A stretch of DNA of 60,555 nt from Rhizophagus sp. LPA8_4_AMF. Lineage: Eukaryota; Glomeromycota; Glomeromycetes; Glomerales; Glomeraceae. Of the stretch, positions 1-10,128 are shown piece after piece. The stretch's first letter is position 1, and each line of letters begins with the position of its first letter. Position numbers and translations under genes: made by a program. The notes beneath the pieces were generated by a model. That model was not told the origin of the DNA. It ran no database searches and worked only from the letters and a program-made list of their open reading frames with translations. The DNA lies in NCBI GenBank assembly GCA_021464525.1, contig JADRCO010000061.1, positions 1 to 60,555 of the forward strand, in the 5' to 3' direction.

Positions 1-13
1 GCTTGAAAAGCTT

Positions 14-35
14 GAGCCAGCTTGCAAGCTGGCTC
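14..35. repeat. 22-bp perfect palindrome
   Basis: The stretch centred between bases 24 and 25 is its own reverse complement over 22 bases (core AGCCAGCTTGCAAGCTGGCT). It lies in a GAGC/GCTT-rich patch at the window edge that is much richer in G+C than what follows. It looks like the end of a repeat that continues outside the window. Confidence 0.6.
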
Positions 36-288
36 GGCTCATGCGGAGCTTTACTAGAAATTAATTTTTTATAATATTTCAAAAAAATAATTTTCATGCA
101 TTACTTATATACTTTTCAAGTACTTTTATCATGAAATTTAATAAGATAAAATAGGTATAATATTGCATAAGTTTTATAGAATAATATTATTTATAATTAT
201 AGGCTATATACAAATATAAATACCATATAAGTTTTGATTTTTGTTAGGTTTGCACAGTTTGAATTTAAAAATTATGTATTTTGGTATC

Positions 289-520
289 TAGTAATTGGAT
301 TTTTGTGATTTTAGATTTATTATATTTGTCTTATTGAAAGGATTCGAATGATAATAATTTTGTATTTATGGGATAGTTATATAATATGTAATTACACTTT
401 AAGTTGTCTAAACATTAAGTTTAGGTATTCTCTTTTATAACTTTTATTCTGGTGATTGGATTTTCATTTTTTGTAGTTTATTAGATTCATCTCATTAAAT
501 CGATTAAATGGTAGTAAATT
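289..520. repeat. Two direct copies of a dispersed repeat
   Basis: Bases about 289-345 and 455-520 are related. Each has GGATTTT, then a T-rich spacer, then a block of the form TTAGATT..TCTTATT (or TCTCATT), then GATT(C/A) and AATG(A/G)TA. Similar blocks recur at 13.52-13.72 kb, 52.08-52.15 kb and 55.46-55.52 kb, so this is a dispersed, diverged family rather than a local duplication only. Confidence 0.4.
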
Positions 521-1232
521 TACAATAATCTGATTGATATTGATCAAATTATAATATTTTTAAATCTATTAAATTTTTTGTTATACCAATTGTAAAATCT
601 ATGCAATAAATGGTTTTATATTTTCAAAAAATTCTAAAATGAAATGAGCAATTGAAGTGTGAAAATTTGTTTATTGGCATTATCAATACAAAATTATACA
701 TTTTTCATATTATATTAACATGTGATGATTTGTATACTAATTTTAGCAAAACAAACTGAATGGATAATTTTAGGCATCATCTGTATATAATAGTTACTAC
801 TAAATATAATGAGTCTTTCATTATAAAAAGTTTAATTTAGTATATAGTAAATTTATGTATATAAAATAACATTATAACAATCATTTTGCTGATCATTTTT
901 AAAAAAAATAACATAATTTAAAAATATTTTTTAATATAAAACTTAATATAAGTTTTGTATAATCTTTAAAATTATAATTTATAGGTAATTTTACCTGCTT
1001 TATTACAAATTTACTTAATATCTTAAGAAAGGTTGTAGATACTATTTTTAACATTTTTGACAATTTATAACTTGAAAGATGAGGAATATTGAATTATTAA
1101 TTATTAGAAACCAATATAATAAGTATTTTATATCAAGTTCAATTTATTAATTTATTATAGTTATCTTTAAATTTTAAATAATTTATTTTTTTTTTTATTT
1201 AGTATAATACTAGTATAATAAAATAGTATTAA

Positions 1233-1837
1233 GGGATGGATCGTCACTCAATCAGAGAAAATGATCAACATTTTATAATTAATTTTACGGGCTTTGTAAT
1301 TAATAAAAAAAAATTTTTTGGAATTTTTTGTTCTTCACTAATAAATTTTTCCAATAAGTGAAAAATAAACAGTATACAATAACTTTCCTGTCCCCAAAAA
1401 ATATTTTATAATCCTTGCATTATGGGTATATATATATGATATTGGTAGGAACTGTACAAATTAACAAAGAATGTGAGCGTTAAAAAGATTCAAATAAAGC
1501 TAAATAAAGTTTTAAAAATTAAATAAAAACCAAATATAACTTAATTGTAATAAAAATTATTCAAAAATATTTTGACCAAAATTTGAGTTAATAGGAAATT
1601 TGCTATCGGAATCTTGCGTTCCTACATAGAAAAGTCATAGACGTGAAACTCTAGTGGTTTCAAACTTCGCAAGTGGCTTGGCTAGGATTGACACTATTAA
1701 TTACTATCTTTAAAAATTGTACGTCATATCACGTGATGAGATGACGATCTGGTAAAAATGGAGTATTAGCCATTTTTGGCGATAATTTGCGTAAATCGGC
1801 ATTATTAAATTTCTCCGGTTGAGTGGCGATATATCCC
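1233..1837. mobile_element. Inverted-repeat element flanked by TTAA (MITE-like)
   Basis: The left end reads GGGATGGATCGTCACTCAAT and continues CAGAGAAA. The reverse complement of the right end reads GGGATATATCGCCACTCAAC and continues CGGAGAAA. Both ends abut TTAA (1229-1232 and 1838-1841). Terminal inverted repeats of about 28 bp with a TTAA target duplication are the hallmark of piggyBac-type (and some Kolobok) insertions. The roughly 605-bp interior has no transposase frame, so this would be a non-autonomous copy. Family assignment is inference. Confidence 0.7.
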
Positions 1838-4206
1838 TTAATTATATTAAAAAATATAGCAAATAAAAATATTTTTTTTTATTTAAAAATTATATTAGAA
1901 ATATTACAGTTCATACTATAATTATTAAAAAATTAATATATTTCAACAGTTCAGTCTAGTACTAATTAAAATTATAATTATTCTGAAAATTACAAAAATA
2001 TAATAGTTATGTAATTTTACCAACAGTGCACATATGGGTCTTTTAGAATGATGGGTGATAGTGTTGTTAATTATTTTATATAACTTTTATTACTTATAAT
2101 ATTAACATTAACATCACTATATATTGTGAAAAAAAAATAGTTATGTAATTATATAATTATTTATATTAAGATGGAAAAAATTTGTCCTTATAAAAACAAA
2201 GGTATAATATATGATATATGGAGTAAATAAATTCTTTAACTTAATGATTATTCTCTTTAATTCAACAGCTAATACCAGAGATAAATTCTAAAAAAAATGG
2301 ATCAAATTGATAAAAGAAACAAATATTTTAGTATAGTAATCAATCAATGGCAAATTGAACATTTGAATTGAAATAGAATTGCAGACATTTCTTAAGGTAT
2401 CTAACTACTACCTCTTAAGCATTTTTGATATAATGTATGATGTATGAAGTAGTAAAGTATTAATTTAATTTTGGCCAAATCAAATGTGGTGGTGATCAAT
2501 GAACTAATATAGAAAAAAATTTATATTGTGCTACAGTATATGTAGTTATCTCATCATGACATTTGCCATAAACTTTTAGATAATATTATACTATTTATTT
2601 AAAATCTACTGTGTCAAATGCAGAATTTAGTAGTAAAATATTTGCTAATTAAATATTTTTGTCCATCAAAACTATTCGGTCAACCACTGAACCCTTTTTT
2701 TACACATTTTAATACTCAAGTACAAATTGTACACTCTTTAGCCATCATTTTCTGTGTCCTCAAAAAAAATATCGCGTTAACCGTAACAAAATGTTCCGTC
2801 TATTGTTTATTTGATAATAATTAAATTGTTAACCGATAATAATTATGATTGCCATAATGAGTATGATCTATTTACGAGCTTTGTTATAAATCCATAAATG
2901 AATAAATGATTTAGAAAAAATAGTATTTAGTTATATTAATTCAAACAATCGAATTTTCTAGCTATAAATGATATAGTGCGACCTGTCATATTATTTAAAA
3001 ATGTTTATTTAGTTGAAGGATATACAGTATATACAAAATTGCTATTACACAAAAACAAACCCTCCTAAATTGTCGTTCCTGAATAAATCAAATGTGAATT
3101 TCTATTTGTCTAGTCTTACATTTTTAAACTAAAAGAAATTACTTATAAATTCAATAGAAATTGCTTTCTAATAAGAAAATGTTGAATAATTTGAATAATT
3201 AAATAAAAATAAAATATATATAGCAAAATATTCAGTTATAGGCTTATAGCTCAATTTTAGATGGCTCTATGTTTTCGACTTAAGTTTTTCGCCGTGATGT
3301 CGAAAAATTGCCAGAAATTTTTATTAAAAGGAGAACTAATTTAATAAAAAGAAGAACCATTAAACAACTGAATAGAAAATGTTTCTATATGATCCTGTAA
3401 AGGAAGTTGTTTTAAAAATGTAATATTATTGCTGATCAGTAAACGTTGAGTTCTTCGATTTAGAAATTGAAACAAAATTCTTCTTTTTTTTCTTTTTATA
3501 ATATTTTGATTTGAGGTTAATAGTGTTTTATATTTTAGGGCCATTTTCAGTTTTAATTGTAAACAAATTTTTTTTTCAAACTAAGGAAGGATTTATCATT
3601 TTATATCTTTGCATGTTGTACAAAAGTAAAATTTTCTTCGTATGATTAAGCATCAGTAAACACAAACAAAACGGCAACATATGACAATTTCATTTGTACA
3701 AAATAAGATGACGGAGTTTGAATGTATTATCGCATCCGGGAATAATAATTTGTGGAAAGTTGTGTGGCAACATAAAGCCAATTTTAGCAAGACAAATAAA
3801 CTACCAAATAAAGGATGAGAATCTATTTCCTCCCCATTTGAATTATTTTGAAAGAGTTTTGGCGTACAGAGATTATTGACATTGTTACGCGTCCAAACAA
3901 ATCAATCTAAAAATATATTAATATATTTAGTTAGCTCAGTATTGATATAATTAGATGTAATTTTAACATAAAAGAATAATTCTTTAATAATTAGCCGACA
4001 GATTGGCATAACAATCGTTAGATAAACTATTTACGAAAGAGCTTGCTATTATTCCTCGTCACAACAAACATGTAACATTAACATCATACATACATACGTA
4101 CATATTCACAGCATAAATCTCAATATATCTATCGTGATAACCTGATAGAACAATTATGTGAAAAAAAGATCTAAATTTTTTTTTGTTGTTCAATATTTTG
4201 ACAGAT

Positions 4207-4234
4207 GCATATGGCGCATATGGCGCATATGGCG
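4207..4234. repeat. Three tandem 9-bp units GCATATGGC
   Basis: The unit GCATATGGC is repeated three times in direct tandem and is followed by GTACGTC. Each unit carries the palindrome CATATG. No gene is adjacent; the role is unknown. Confidence 0.7.
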
Positions 4235-4994
4235 TACGTCATAATTTTTCCTTTTAAAAAAATGCACACGTGTACATTGTATACATTGAGTATACGTATG
4301 TAATTTGATTGTTACCTGTCAATGATACCAACATTATATCAGATATAACAGATAAATATTTACATAAGTTAATTTTATAACATAATTGTTTTACATAACA
4401 ATATATTTATGGCGCAGATTTAAATCTTAGATCGTGTTTCATGTTTAAATGTTTAAAGTTGTTTGTATTTATTTAAAGTTTGTATTACGAATATAGCGAA
4501 TATAGTTGAAATAATTTTATATTATTCGCCAGAATATTATATATAATAATTATTGCGCCAGTCAGTTAAGATCATGTATTTTATGCCGAATTTTATAACT
4601 TTCATTGTACTTAATTTCACATAACAAGTAAGACATGACGTGACGATTATATTAAACATTACAAGAAATTTCCTAATAAAATTTATGTATTGTTTTAACT
4701 TTGATTTTCCCGTTATTTACATATCAGATTCTATGAAAATGTTCTAGATTGTTATTTCTTTTATCAAATAGCTTGTTTTTCCGAAGAAACGGAGCTGGTT
4801 TAAACTCTAGAAATCTTTAATCCCAAAGGTACAGTTACAATACTGTTACAATTCTTAAGAATCAAACGCTGAAATAAAAATCCCGAAAGGTCAATTATGA
4901 AGAGTTTATTTGGAAATAATATATTATTAAGATTCTTTTTTTATTTTAAAAATGTTTTCTAAAATAAAGTAAATTTTTTTTTTAATTATATATA

Positions 4995-5063
4995 TTGGAT
5001 GATTTAAACCAAATAATAATCTAATGCGGCGTTATTAGGCTATTATTTAGTTTAATCATCCAA
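4995..5063. repeat. 69-bp hairpin element
   Basis: The left arm starts TTGGATGATTTAAACCAAAT. The reverse complement of the right arm starts TTGGATGATTAAACTAAAT. The two arms of about 25 bp enclose a 19-bp loop that includes GCGGCG. It may be a very short MITE or a structured transcript element. No target duplication is clear. Confidence 0.55.
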
Positions 5064-6125
5064 TAATAATATTATCGGTTTGACGGGACCGTTCATGCAA
5101 TTTTTATAATAATCTCCCGTTACTATCTAATAATTTTATTATTATGCTATTACGACCAAAATAACAATTATGTAAAATCTGCATGAACTTATAACTGATA
5201 ATTGATTTAATGAATTTTTTTATAATTGATATTTGAATTTTGCGATATTTCTTATTATCTAATATGAAACATATGTATTACCGCTTATGTCTATTAAGCA
5301 CTCTCGGTTGTTTAATGTGCATTTTATTAGTCACGTGATGTAACTTGACGGAATAACCAAATCACGAAAATTGACCGGCATTATGCCATTCGGTCGGCAT
5401 TAAGAAATTAACCATGTTACAAATGCGTCCTCAAAATTCGTGTAATGTGATTTCGTGAATGGAAATCGGACGCAGGTCAAGGAAGTAACGAAATTTACTG
5501 ATACCATTGAAAATTTGAAATCATTAATTAGTGTTTCAATTATATCAAATCCATTCGTAACAATGGTATTTTTTTTTTCATTTTTTTTCTCTAGAGTAAA
5601 ATTTTGTGTCAATTTTCGCAAGTCGCAACTGTACTTTATCGTAATGCGACAACACAACATCAAACGTATTTTCAAGAAAGTGTAACCAAGGTACGTAGAG
5701 CACTAAAACTTTCAATAATTGCAAACATGACTTGATAATTTCTTCATGAAATATATAAATCAACAAAATTCTAACCCCGAAGTTAATAAATAACATATTT
5801 CAGCAAAAAGTTATAATAATATAATGAGATTAAATTTATTATAAAAAAAATTAATCTATGATTGTTGCAAGTCAGATAATTTTTTTCCTGCACATAGTTA
5901 TTTAATGTATTTTCATATGTATAGTTCCTTTAAACCTTCCCAAAGTGTTTCAGAATCATGTTGCTTTATATAACTAATAAACAAAGTTAAAGCAAGTGAC
6001 TAACAAGTGATTGACAGGATATGTTAAAAGATAAGAAGAAAACTATTAATAGTTATCATTTTTCGTGTTCTCTTTAATAACAAACAAAATTATGGATGTT
6101 CTTCAGTCATAAAAAGATTATCAAT

Positions 6126-6334
6126 ATGTCAATCCAGTGGAATGATACCGGTTTCAACGATGTTCCTAAATCACTCAATAATCGAATCGGAATTGCCGAA
6201 CAGGACCAAAATGCTATAATCAATTTTATGATAACAAATGGAACGACGAACTATCATATGATTCTCATGGTCCAATACTTGAAACATGCAATCATGCTCA
6301 TCCTTAATCGAATGATTTTATTAGGATGGTTTAA
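6126..6334 (+). pseudogene. Possible broken small reading frame, unknown
   Basis: From the ATG at 6126 a frame reads MSIQWNDTGFNDVPKSLNNR and continues to about residue 36. A second frame, one base apart, then reads YDNKWNDELSYDSHGPILET and stops after about 26 residues. Both pieces have more polar, protein-like composition than the A/T-rich noise around them, which suggests a small gene with a frameshift or an unseen intron. I recognise no family. The same-frame continuation into hydrophobic residues looks like an out-of-frame read. Confidence 0.25.
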
Positions 6335-6533
6335 CTCCAGCAAACCCATTTTCCCTTCCCTTTATTTGCTAAAGGGCCGGGCATCAAGCTGGAGTTCCTG
6401 ATATATGAATTGTAAACTGTAAAGTAAACATATAACTTATAGGTCTATGTAGAAGTTCGAGTTGAAATTGAGGATTTCAAAAGAGCATTTTCAGATAATT
6501 TGCGTATTATGTAATACAAAAAGGATCAAGATG

Positions 6534-6896
6534 AGTACATTTCGCTTAGGTCAATTTCGCCGGAGGACTTTTCGCAGTAGCCATTTCATCGAAAGGATGT
6601 TTCGCCGAAGGGTAATTTCGCTTGTCGAATGGAAATTTCTCTGAATGGACATTTCATCCATTTCACCAAATAGGTCATTCCGAAAATGTTAGCGATTGAC
6701 ATTTTATCAATCTAATACCCTATTTTTTTTAATAAATATTAATTTATATTAATAGTGTTTTTAGTAACAAAATTTTCGTAAATATCATATAGATATTTTG
6801 GAAAAATATGATTTGAAATTTTCTGCGAAATGGCTTCGGTAAAAGTCCTTCGGCGAAATGTCCATTCGGTAAAATGTCTATTCGGTGAAAAGTCAG
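6534..6896. repeat. Fold-back of a degenerate TTTCGCCGAA repeat
   Basis: The left arm (about 6534-6690) is made of diverged 11-15 bp units such as TTTCGCCGAAGG, GGACTTTTCGC and GAATGGACATTTC. The right arm (about 6817-6896) holds the same units in inverse orientation, for example TCCTTCGGCGAAATG and CATTCGGTAAAATG. A spacer of about 130 bp separates them. The whole can fold back on itself like a MITE or satellite-derived hairpin. Short open frames across it are by-products of the repeat. Confidence 0.6.
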
Positions 6897-7199
6897 GATA
6901 CCATCAAGATGAATTTCAATTAATTGAGTCGTATGATACAAATTTTTTTTTTACGATAAAAAACTTTATAATCAGAATACCATACATCTTTACGGGCAAG
7001 TTTTATTACATTACCTTTTATGCATTTTTGGTGCAACCTTTATTTTTAAAAATAAATAGATACTTTATTATTTTGTAAAATGATTAAGAAAAATAAACGA
7101 TATAAAGAAAATATATATGACATGCTTTCAATAGAGGAATGTTTCTTTGCTCATATCTAATTTGTTTCAATCAGTATAATTATTCCCAGTATCTATAAT

Positions 7200-7620
7200 C
7201 ACTCATCTTCCATTATATTATCCATAGAAATACCCGCATTCCCTTTCAGAAATCCATAAATATGATTTATTTCGATTGAAATAGAACCGTAACCAGAATT
7301 TTAGCATATCAGCTTCGTAAAGAAAACGTAGCTTCAATACTCCATTTCATCTGCAAGTTCGAAGCAAACATTATTAGTAATGGAACCGGGTTTCATAAAC
7401 GAAAAATCAAACGCCCCATTTATTAGTATGTTTTTCACTTTTACATTTCCTAATATCCTTAAATCCGAGAAATTTGATATAATCCTTCTTGACAGAACAC
7501 TCAAACATTAGTAATTTGTTTCTGTTGCGTTATATCATAAATTTACTGCAAAACCATAGAAAAATCAAAATGATTAGTGTACGTATAACCGCTTTTGATT
7601 GATGATTCGATATAGCAGTA
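7200..7620 (-). pseudogene. Possible coding debris, minus strand
   Basis: On the minus strand, pieces of open frame read as protein-like text: one containing FSFMKPGSITNNVCFELADE, and downstream, after two stops, one containing GSISIEINHIYGFLKGNAG. The base composition is less extreme than in the neighbouring DNA. The pieces cannot be joined without stops or frame changes, so if this was a gene it is decayed. The family is unknown and confidence is low. Confidence 0.2.
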
Positions 7621-8113
7621 AGATCGATTATATTTTATTAGATTCGCTTGATTTTGCTTTAATTGTACGAGATATATAAAAAGAAATACTAATTCTGTTT
7701 TATATGGTTTGTAATGGGTCTAAGAATTCGAATTTGGAGTAAGGCATACGTCTCATCACGGAAGACTGAGCGATTAACTTAAATTACAATAGAAAAATTT
7801 AATAGTATTCCGTCGTCAAGATCCTTTTATCGATAAGATCAGTAATCACATGTTTGTATCTAGTACTTACAAAAATAATTACTTTGCAAAACATTAGAGG
7901 TAGGTTATAATAATAAATAATTAAGAAACTTTACATATAACATTTTTTTTAACAAAATGTGCATATGCCAATTTTAATTACAAGATTAGTTAAGAGAGGT
8001 ATTATGTTATAAAGTATAATTTAAAATCTTATTAGGCTGACTAGTAAAGCCTTGATTGAACATACATATCTAGTAAGAACTTTTTTGTAATTTCATATGT
8101 TAATGCACAAATC

Positions 8114-9061
8114 ATGCATGTGTCATGTAATAAAATTTTTTCCTATGCAAATCAGCCTTCAGTTTCCTCACTGCCGATACCTCCTCTTCAGTTCTTAGTT
8201 AAATTAAACATAAGCATGCGAAAATATGTGGCTCTCTTTGGACGTACCGGATGTGGCAAGTCTTCTATTGCTAACATGCTGGTTCAAGGTGATATCTATC
8301 GGAATAATAATAAATTCACAATTGGACACGGTGCGGAAGGAGAAACTGTTCGTGTAAGGAGTTACTTTACAGAAAAGTATCAAGTGTTTGATATGGTCGG
8401 ATTGGGTGAACCATCATCTCATCTTGTTTCACATAAAAAAGCTGTTAAAACGATAAGAAATTATTTTTCGGATCATCAATTACTCCTTAACTATATATTT
8501 TACGTTCAGAGGAAAGGAAGAATTACTGAGGAAGATGTTAAGATGTTCAAATTATTTAAAGAGACCTTTAAGGGAGGAGAAAAGAATTTCATTATTATCA
8601 TTACTCATAGTAAGCCGGAATGGATTACAGATAATTTGGAAATAATAAGGAAAAATTTTGGAAATTATCCAATTATTTCGGTTGATTTTCCTTTGACTGA
8701 TGAAGATGAAGATGACATTATCGCTAGCGATAAGAGAAAAAGGGCACAAATTTTGCAACGTTTAGAAGACAGATTATCAGAACTAAAATATAGTGCTGTT
8801 GAATTAGAGATTCTCAGCTCGACCCAGATAATTGAGAAAAAAGTATCAGAAATTGTTAGCATTATTCCAATTGCTGGTTCACTATATCAGCTAATTGCTT
8901 CCGGTGTTTATTATAAATTAGGAAAACCAAAGCACGCTAAAGAACGACTTATAGATGGAATTATCGGCGTTACTTTAGACGTTGCAGGCGTGGCAGTTGC
9001 TAGAGCTGGTAAATGTGCATCAAAGACGCTAGTTAAAGATGCAGCTGAACAGCGCATTTAA
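8114..9061 (+). CDS. AIG1/IMAP-like GTPase, single exon
   Basis: The frame encodes 315 residues. A P-loop (G1) GRTGCGKSS sits near residues 43-51, a G3-type DMVGLGEP near residue 93, and a G4-type block IIITHSKPEW near residues 157-166. This order and spacing fit the septin/AIG1 branch of P-loop GTPases (AIG1, IMAP, Toc34), which bind GTP at membranes. After a charged, helix-prone stretch (residues about 195-240), the C-terminal quarter is hydrophobic and Gly/Ala-rich (SIIPIAGSLYQLIASG, then IIGVTLDVAGVAV), so membrane attachment is plausible. Translation could instead start at the second Met (8216, MRKYVALFG), which sits just before the first beta strand. No introns, unlike most genes here. 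It stands alone in repeat-rich DNA. GTPase nature is well supported; biological role unknown. Confidence 0.8.
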   Translation: MHVSCNKIFSYANQPSVSSLPIPPLQFLVKLNISMRKYVALFGRTGCGKSSIANMLVQGDIYRNNNKFTIGHGAEGETVRVRSYFTEKYQVFDMVGLGEPSSHLVSHKKAVKTIRNYFSDHQLLLNYIFYVQRKGRITEEDVKMFKLFKETFKGGEKNFIIIITHSKPEWITDNLEIIRKNFGNYPIISVDFPLTDEDEDDIIASDKRKRAQILQRLEDRLSELKYSAVELEILSSTQIIEKKVSEIVSIIPIAGSLYQLIASGVYYKLGKPKHAKERLIDGIIGVTLDVAGVAVARAGKCASKTLVKDAAEQRI

Positions 9062-9925
9062 GAAAATAAAATTATATACAAAGTCAGAATAAAATATTAA
9101 TTTTTTTTTTTTCACTTTAATTTTAGTATATACTGTAAGTATTTTTTGTAGTTTTGTAGATTATAGTTAGTTTTTAAAGTCCTAATAAGCCAAATTTAAG
9201 CCTTTGTATAGAACTTGAACTATTTTGTATTAAAAAAAAGTTGTGCTTCAGATTGTATATAATCTAAACTAATCAAACAAACAAATAACCAAAGCAGAAT
9301 AAGATTTGTAGATTTTTTCTCACCTTGTCACGATGTTTTAATACATCTCCAATTTATGATTCGCAAGCCAGTTACATTCTTCACTTTATGTATTATAGTT
9401 CTACTCATGACCAAGAAATCCTCAATGAATCATCGATCTGTGAGGGTATACTTCTATACTTCTGACTTTAATGCTTAAAAAATTCTTATGAACCAATAGA
9501 ACAAGATTGGTATGCTTTATGCTTTATGTTTGAGCCAACATAAAAATTTCAGTAAAAAAGTTTTTTTTTATATCAATATTTATAACTTTGAACTCGTGGT
9601 ACAAATTCTCTTGATAATTCTGATGAGAATTTATTTCTTAACTAATAACATTGACATTTCATTTATAATTCGTGAATTCATTCCACGAAAAATTTCTTAA
9701 AAAAAGGTACTTGGATAAAATAACTGAAATCGTAGATTCTATTATTTATTTTATTGATTTTCTGCTAGCAGCAAAGTCAACGGGATCAATTACATTCATT
9801 TTCAAGGATAATCGAATTACTTTAAAAATATTCCGAGTTAAGTTGGTAAAAGATGAGTTGTTGGTAATAATTTTCAAAAAAATAAACATTTCGAGATATA
9901 ATGAAGCCTTGGCTATTGTATACAA

Positions 9926-10128
9926 CCCTATAAAAAATTTTTATCCGAATATTTCCATTATTTCTCCGTGGCTTTCGTAAAAATCCGTGAAAATGATACA
10001 TTCACGGATATCCGTGTAACCATGTTAGAGATGAAAATTTCCATGATTTAAGGCTATAAATTCCATGAAAATGACACATTCACGGGAAAAAACATGAAAA
10101 TATAAACCACGGATCATTTTTTATAGGG
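9926..10128. mobile_element. MITE with CCCTATAAAAAAT ends and 3-bp direct flank
   Basis: The 203-bp element begins CCCTATAAAAAAT and ends ATTTTTTATAGGG, a perfect 13-bp terminal inverted repeat. It is bordered on both sides by CAA (9923-9925 and 10129-10131), a possible 3-bp target duplication. Inside, blocks of the form CCGTGAAAATGATACATTCA and CCATGAAAATGACACATTCA are direct repeats, and CCGTG/CACGG motifs occur in both orientations. It has no coding capacity, so it would be moved by a transposase elsewhere. A 3-bp duplication occurs in CACTA and Harbinger families, but the match is too short to assign one. Confidence 0.7.

Larger units (their letters stand above)
1..8113. other. Gene-poor AT-rich stretch
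   Basis: I see no convincing gene here. Open frames are short, made of A/T-rich codons and without recognisable domains. The stretch holds the repeats and inverted-repeat elements listed separately, one possible broken small reading frame near 6.1-6.3 kb, and possible coding debris on the minus strand near 7.2-7.6 kb. Confidence 0.6.

Noticed and set aside
6462-6644. 60-codon Arg-rich frame
   Set aside because: It reads through the left arm of the TTTCGCCGAA fold-back; the Arg/Phe pattern comes from the repeat unit.
9672-9980. 102-codon frame upstream of and into a MITE
   Set aside because: Composition is Ile/Lys/Phe-rich noise, the last part lies inside the MITE, and no domain is visible. 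A gene truncated by the insertion cannot be excluded but is not supported.
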